Assembly (NCBI GenBank): GCA_002839375.1
Contig: PGXY01000008.1
Coordinates: 1-64,000, forward strand
Direction: 5' to 3'
DNA from: Spirochaetae bacterium HGW-Spirochaetae-1
GTDB lineage: Bacteria; Spirochaetota; UBA4802; UBA5550
DNA length: 64,000 bases
Part shown: piece by piece, positions 59,777 through 64,000 of the stretch
Numbering within the stretch: position 1 is the first letter of the stretch
How the letters are laid out: every line of letters begins with the position of its first letter
The notes under the pieces: model-generated
The model's input: only the letters and a program-made list of their open reading frames with translations
What the model was told of the DNA's origin: nothing
Databases searched by the model: none
Position numbers and translations under genes: made by a program

Positions 59777-62335
59777 ATGGGATCGAAGCGGTATTTATTT
59801 ATAGCTTTCCTGTCTTTCCTGCTCGCATGGGGAGTTTTTACCGGCAGGGCAATGGCCACGGAACAGCTTGATGATTCAGTCAAGACAGAGGTTGAGAATG
59901 AATTGAAAAAGGCCGGGATCCTGGGATGTACGGTAGATATCAATGTGCGCATCGATGTTCCCGAATCGGAGAACCCCTACCTTGCTGAATCGAAATACGC
60001 AGAAGACGAAAAAGAAGCCTCACTCTGGGCGCTGGTTATAAAACCGAAACGGGTCCTTACCCAGGGACCGCAGCCAACTATATTCATGGCCACGGCCTAC
60101 CGGCGTGAGATTATGGGCATGCTTGTCATCCCCATGATTTCTTATGGTTACAATGTAGTGGTCTGTGATATGCGCGGTACCGGTTCTTCCGAAGGTCACT
60201 GGAACACCATGGGATTCATCGAATCCTATGATGTGAAATATATAATAGACGACTGGATTCCTGCCCAGTCCTGGTCCGACGGCTCCATCGGCATGGTGGG
60301 CCCTTCCTATATGGGCATCCTGCAGATGCTCGTGGCGGGCCTCGTGGATTGTGATGCGCAGGGGAATCCCATACACTTCAAGGCCAGTATAGCTCAGGTT
60401 CCCTACAGCGACGTCTACGCCGATATCGCCCTCCACGGCGGAAACTTTGACCTGGAATTTATCACTTTCTGGATTTTGCTTACTGAAGGCATGAGCTCTA
60501 TGCCCGGCCTTATCTTTCTCGGGGAGGACGCACAGCTTCCCTATCCCTTCATCGCCAAGGACCTGGCGGACATTCAGGAGGGTGTTGACGAGTTGCTGGC
60601 TTCAATAAATCAGTTCCCGGAACCGCTCGTTGATCTCATTCTTGAGTCCAACAACGACATGCGCAGTGAGGAGTTCCTCCAGAAATCACCCTTCATATTC
60701 TGGCCCGATAAGCCCGCAGGCGGCTGGGACGTGGGCATCCGCGACGAGGGAAAGCGGGTTTACCCAAAGAATCTCCCCACGGTTATAACGGGAGGATGGT
60801 ATGATATATTTACCCGGGGATGCCTGAACCAGTACACCTACGGACTGAAAAATCACTCGGCGGCCGACAAGGCCCTTATCGTGGGTGAGTGGTACCATAT
60901 CGACGGTTCCATGGGCCTGGGAGTCAACAGCTTCATGACTGGCCAGTTCTATGCACGCTGGTTCAACTGGAAGATCCGCGGCAAACAGGACCCCTTCATG
61001 GCGGAGTACCCCGTCATGCTGCGCGTCATGGGAGCCGAGCGCTGGCGTGCCGAGAAGGAATGGCCCCTGCCGGAAAGCCGTGTGGAGCATAAAAGTCTTT
61101 TCTTTTCCAAGAAAAAAGCGGAGCCCATTGCCGGTGATGAGTTCACGGAGAACAAAGACTTTTTCGGCATAATCGGCAAGGGCGAAAACCAGATATATTC
61201 CCTGGAATGGGACCGCGCGAAGTGCGATCTGGCTTCGGCCAATCCCGTCATGGAACACACGGCCAAAGCCGGTGACTTCCACGGTGAGAGTTCACGCTCG
61301 GCAGCGCGGTGGCTTATGGGTATCCCCGCCCTGGTGACACAGGTTTCGAAAAACCTCATGGGAGTAAATATCGGCAACGGCAAATATTTTGAGGATGAGC
61401 GCAGCGACGACTGGAAAATCCCCACCTTTACCTCGGAGCCCCTTGAAGAGGACGTGGAGATCGTTGGTCCCGTAGCCGTCAGGTTCTGGGCACGCACCAC
61501 GTTCAAAGACAGGTCAGACGCTCTTATCGCCACACAGGATGCAATGATCGATCTGCTGGGAAATCTGCTGGGAATTGATACCAGCACCGAGATTCTCAAC
61601 CGCACACTTTTTGACGATGATGTTCAGTTTGTGGGAGAACTCTGTGACGTGTTCCCCGACGGCCGTGCCAGGGGCATCAACTCGGGCTGGCTCAGGGCCT
61701 CGCATCGTCAACGCGACAGGGACGAGTCCATGTTTGCCACTGAGCATGCCGTGGACCCGGACTATAAGCCCTTCGACCCTCTATACATCGAACAGGATTT
61801 TGATCCCGAGCTTATCGACGAGGGCGAACTTTATGAGTATGTCATTGAACTGTGGCCCAGCTGTAATGTATTCAAGAAGGGACATCGTATACGTGTGACC
61901 CTTACGGGTTCGGACTGGCCGCACCTGCTTCCCATACTGGTACCGTCTTCGAATGAAATTGTTATAGATGAAACCCATGTTGCCCGTGTTGATTTCACCA
62001 CGACCAACACGAAGGATGAGGGAAAGACCTGGAAGTGGTTGACCGAAACAGGATACAATTACGCCTCTTTCAATGAATACCTGGTTAATCATAAGGAGAC
62101 AGTTTCTTCGGCAGGAACTGAAGATTCTGAAACCGATGCTGCTTATGTCGGCGTTGATACGGAAAGTTCCATTGCGAACGACTCCAGCGGCGGATGCGGT
62201 TCTTCCGCCGGTGCATCGGTCTACGCGGGAGGGACCAGTTCCATTCTGCCGGGCATGATGAACCTTCTTGTCACCATGCTTATTCCCCTTGCTTTCATTG
62301 CAGTCCATCGCCGGAGAAGACGCAGACGCGTCTGA
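59777..62335 (+). CDS. Second secreted CocE/NonD-family hydrolase with C-terminal sorting signal
   Basis: 852 residues from the ATG at 59777, with GGAGG six bases before. The signal peptide ends near GRAMAT. Catalytic residues are Ser177 in GPSYMG, Asp343 in GGWYDIF and His374 in EWYHI. The body is clearly homologous to the protein at 8676-11093 throughout (for instance FEDERSDDWKIPTFTSEPLE and RGINSGWLRASHRQ). The tail again has GGCGS (Cys807), a short linker, a helix MNLLVTMLIPLAFIAV and a very basic end (RRRRRRR). It is about 47 residues longer than its paralogue, mostly through short insertions. Substrate unknown. Confidence 0.9.
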   Translation: MGSKRYLFIAFLSFLLAWGVFTGRAMATEQLDDSVKTEVENELKKAGILGCTVDINVRIDVPESENPYLAESKYAEDEKEASLWALVIKPKRVLTQGPQPTIFMATAYRREIMGMLVIPMISYGYNVVVCDMRGTGSSEGHWNTMGFIESYDVKYIIDDWIPAQSWSDGSIGMVGPSYMGILQMLVAGLVDCDAQGNPIHFKASIAQVPYSDVYADIALHGGNFDLEFITFWILLTEGMSSMPGLIFLGEDAQLPYPFIAKDLADIQEGVDELLASINQFPEPLVDLILESNNDMRSEEFLQKSPFIFWPDKPAGGWDVGIRDEGKRVYPKNLPTVITGGWYDIFTRGCLNQYTYGLKNHSAADKALIVGEWYHIDGSMGLGVNSFMTGQFYARWFNWKIRGKQDPFMAEYPVMLRVMGAERWRAEKEWPLPESRVEHKSLFFSKKKAEPIAGDEFTENKDFFGIIGKGENQIYSLEWDRAKCDLASANPVMEHTAKAGDFHGESSRSAARWLMGIPALVTQVSKNLMGVNIGNGKYFEDERSDDWKIPTFTSEPLEEDVEIVGPVAVRFWARTTFKDRSDALIATQDAMIDLLGNLLGIDTSTEILNRTLFDDDVQFVGELCDVFPDGRARGINSGWLRASHRQRDRDESMFATEHAVDPDYKPFDPLYIEQDFDPELIDEGELYEYVIELWPSCNVFKKGHRIRVTLTGSDWPHLLPILVPSSNEIVIDETHVARVDFTTTNTKDEGKTWKWLTETGYNYASFNEYLVNHKETVSSAGTEDSETDAAYVGVDTESSIANDSSGGCGSSAGASVYAGGTSSILPGMMNLLVTMLIPLAFIAVHRRRRRRRV

Positions 62336-62353
62336 TTTTCCCGCCACGTTCCG

Positions 62354-62397
62354 GTCACTGAAGCGGTCCCGATCAATAAGCGGATTGCTTCAGTGAC
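62354..62397. terminator. Hairpin terminator between the second CocE gene and the cysteine-cluster gene
   Basis: GTCACTGAAGC (62354-62364) pairs perfectly with GCTTCAGTGAC (62387-62397) around 22 bases. T-rich sequence (ATATCTCTTTATTTAT) follows on the plus strand. Confidence 0.65.
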
Positions 62398-62409
62398 ATA
62401 TCTCTTTAT

Positions 62410-62664
62410 TTATGGACGCGTCAGCGTCTCAAGTTCCGTCAGGTATGCCATGGCCTCGTCAAAATCACGGCCGCACATTTCTGCTGCCGCGTGCAGGTTC
62501 CGGCAGACCGGCGGATAATCGTCCCTGTCATGGATGGCGCAGATATTGTTACCGGCAAGATGAAGGCACCGCATGCCTGCCGGTTTGCCGTCAGGCATGT
62601 CCGGAATGGGAGAGGAGATTGATATGGCGATGCAGCATGCGCCGCAGCCTGGCCTGCATTTCAT
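62410..62664 (-). CDS. YkgJ-family cysteine-cluster protein
   Basis: 84 residues. The start MKCRPGCGACC is the YkgJ signature, and further cysteines lie in MRCLHL, NICAIHD, VCRNL and EMCGR; these probably hold an iron-sulfur cluster or zinc. The family function is not established. The start overlaps the stop of the ROK kinase gene by four bases (ATGA), so they are co-translated, though a functional link is not obvious. Confidence 0.88.
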   Translation of the reverse strand: MKCRPGCGACCIAISISSPIPDMPDGKPAGMRCLHLAGNNICAIHDRDDYPPVCRNLHAAAEMCGRDFDEAMAYLTELETLTRP

Positions 62665-63614
62665 AGGTTTGCATTGAGACTGTTGATGGCCAGCTTTGCC
62701 GCTCCCAGGGGGGCGAATTTTTCCTGGTCCCGCAGCGCAATATACTCGATATTTTCCTTCATGCCCGGCAGCGCCCTTTCATTGACCACCTTTTTGATCC
62801 GGGGGATCAGGAGTTTACAGGCCCCTGAAAGCCCGCCGCCCAGGATTACCGCTTCAGGATTGAAAATATTCACCAGGTTGGCCATGCCGATACCCAGAAA
62901 TGTGGCAATTTCATTTATGGCGTTTTTTGCCAGGTCATCTCCCCCCAGGGCCTGCTCATACACAATTTCAGCCGTGAGAGTATCGTCCTTCAGGTGTTGT
63001 TTAAGAGTTGTATCTTTGTGCTTCTTTGCATGTTCCTTCACGTATTCCATCAGGGCCGTGGCCGATGCATACCGCTCAAGACAGCCCCTGTTGCCGCAGG
63101 AGCATTCCTTCCCGTCGTAGGAAATGGTCATGTGGCCAATTTCCATGGAGCTGCCTGACCGGCCAGTGTACAGGTTGTTGTCTATTACAACGCCGCCGCC
63201 TATTCCCGTACCCAGTGTGAGCAGCAACCAGTTCCGGTATTTTTTTCCCGGTCCCTGCCACCAGGTTCCCACTAGAGCGGCCGTAGCGTCGTTTTCCAGA
63301 AACACGCGCAGTCCCGTGACCTTTTCAAAGCGTTTTACCAGGGGATAATTATTCCAGGCCTTTACATTGGGGCTCAAGATGACCGTCCCTTTCTTGCGGT
63401 CTATGGAGCCGGCGGCCCCCACACCCATGGCCTTGATGTCAATCTTGGAAACCGAAGCCGAGGTGGCCAGGGTTTCGATGATGCCGTAGATGCTCTTCTC
63501 GATATTTTCAGCCTTGTCTTCCGTGGGTATTGATTTGAAAGAAAGAATTTTTCCCGATTTTTCCGTCAGCACGCCCTTGATGTTGGTGCCGCCTATGTCA
63601 ATGCCAATAAACAT
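62661..63614 (-). CDS. ROK-family sugar kinase (glucokinase-like)
   Basis: 317 residues. The phosphate loop is IDIGGTNIKGVL, and GAAGSIDRKKG, LENDATAALVGTWWQG, LGTGIGGGVVIDNNLY and the zinc-binding set in CSCGNRGCLERYASATAL (His in IGHMTI) follow. Such kinases phosphorylate glucose, N-acetylglucosamine or N-acetylmannosamine; the sequence does not separate these. It has no DNA-binding extension, so it is an enzyme and not a ROK repressor. GAGG precedes the start. Confidence 0.93.
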   Translation of the reverse strand: MFIGIDIGGTNIKGVLTEKSGKILSFKSIPTEDKAENIEKSIYGIIETLATSASVSKIDIKAMGVGAAGSIDRKKGTVILSPNVKAWNNYPLVKRFEKVTGLRVFLENDATAALVGTWWQGPGKKYRNWLLLTLGTGIGGGVVIDNNLYTGRSGSSMEIGHMTISYDGKECSCGNRGCLERYASATALMEYVKEHAKKHKDTTLKQHLKDDTLTAEIVYEQALGGDDLAKNAINEIATFLGIGMANLVNIFNPEAVILGGGLSGACKLLIPRIKKVVNERALPGMKENIEYIALRDQEKFAPLGAAKLAINSLNANL

Positions 63615-63861
63615 ATGATCCTCGTCTCACATAAAAACTCCAGAATAATTGAAATTACCTATATTATTCGTAAAGCTTTTTTTACCGGAATGGTCAATAA
63701 ATAGACATTCAGGTTACGACAGACTGACAAAATATTACTGAACAAAAAATAGAATATGTCTGATATGTGTGGCAGCCCATGGTCCTGGCGTACAAAAATA
63801 TAGATTGACACATGCCCGTTGAATGGCCGAGATTATTCAATTTACCTGAAAGGAAAAACGA

Positions 63862-64000
63862 ATGACTGAAAAACGAATAGACCTCCATACCCATACCACG
63901 GCTTCGGACGGAATAGTGACACCATCGGGGCTCATCGACTTTGCCCTGGAGAATCATATTGAAGTCCTTGCCATAACCGATCATGACACCGTTGCCGGCC
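63862..64000 (+). CDS. PHP-domain metal-dependent phosphoesterase (partial)
   Basis: The first 46 residues only; the gene continues past the window. [14 protein letters not shown] has the HxH metal site and [11 protein letters not shown] the second motif, as in PHP phosphoesterases such as YciV/TrpH (3',5'-nucleoside bisphosphate phosphatases). AAAGGA precedes the start. A TTGACA upstream lacks a well-spaced -10. Confidence 0.85.
   Translation, partial: MTEKRIDLHTHTTASDGIVTPSGLIDFALENHIEVLAITDHDTVAG

Noticed and set aside
63793-63861. TTGACA before the PHP-domain gene as a promoter
   Set aside because: The only -10-like hexamer (GATTAT) is about 20 bases away, too far for a convincing sigma70 promoter.
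1-64000. CRISPR array or cas genes
   Set aside because: No set of regularly spaced direct repeats and no Cas-like protein is visible in the window.

Overview
The window reads as chromosomal DNA of a Gram-negative, diderm bacterium with an anaerobic lifestyle. The diderm call rests on an Lnt-like acyltransferase, two beta-barrel-type secreted proteins and lipoproteins with relaxed lipoboxes. The anaerobic call rests on an oxygen-sensitive glycyl radical enzyme with its activase. The mix of SpoIIE phosphatase with STAS proteins, a GerMN protein with a lysine-rich tail, alkyl-DHAP-synthase-like and GlpD-like flavoproteins, and TPR and LRR proteins fits a spirochaete (Spirochaetota) best. That placement is an inference from gene content only.

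Layout. 1-500: tRNA-Gly(CCC) with a decayed tyrosine-recombinase remnant beside it. 0.8-7.1 kb: TPR protein, SpoIIE phosphatase, STAS antagonist and a MoxR/VWA pair. 7.4-11.1 kb: a divergent acyl-CoA-dehydrogenase-like gene and the first of two CocE-type secreted hydrolases. 11.3-17.5 kb: arginine biosynthesis (argG, argF, argD, argJ) interleaved with two unknown genes. 17.8-18.7 kb: a second STAS protein and an NlpC/P60 lipoprotein. 18.7-23.4 kb: an autoregulated TetR, glycyl radical enzyme and activase operon; the enzyme carries an extra N-terminal SCP2-like domain. 23.5-31.5 kb: GlpD-like, AGPS-like and FGGY-kinase operon, a DUF362 gene and a membrane-anchored AraC regulator; the operon and the DUF362 gene share the same near-palindromic upstream element. 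31.5-36.9 kb: a duplicated 82-residue protein around a metallo-hydrolase, a tandem flavodoxin protein and a diguanylate cyclase. 37.3-41.4 kb: GerMN protein, CYTH protein, Lnt-like protein, gene remnants and a VapBC module. 41.5-45 kb: pheT and pheS. 45.2-53.8 kb: an unannotated 55-residue gene, an outer-membrane-type protein, a 1367-residue lipoprotein with eight Ig-like repeats, a PrsW/PilZ/cyclic-nucleotide fusion and a low-GC pair. 53.8-64 kb: LRR protein, DSD1-like PLP enzyme, CoA-transferase, thioesterase, bacterioferritin, the second CocE hydrolase, a cysteine-cluster protein, ROK kinase and the start of a PHP protein.

The most promising leads are the SCP2-fused glycyl radical enzyme operon with its paired TetR operators, the two-promoter regulon defined by a 26-bp element, the matching GGCGS/transmembrane/Arg tails on the two CocE hydrolases, and the PrsW-PilZ-cNMP fusion. 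Many spurious open reading frames overlap real genes and were left out.
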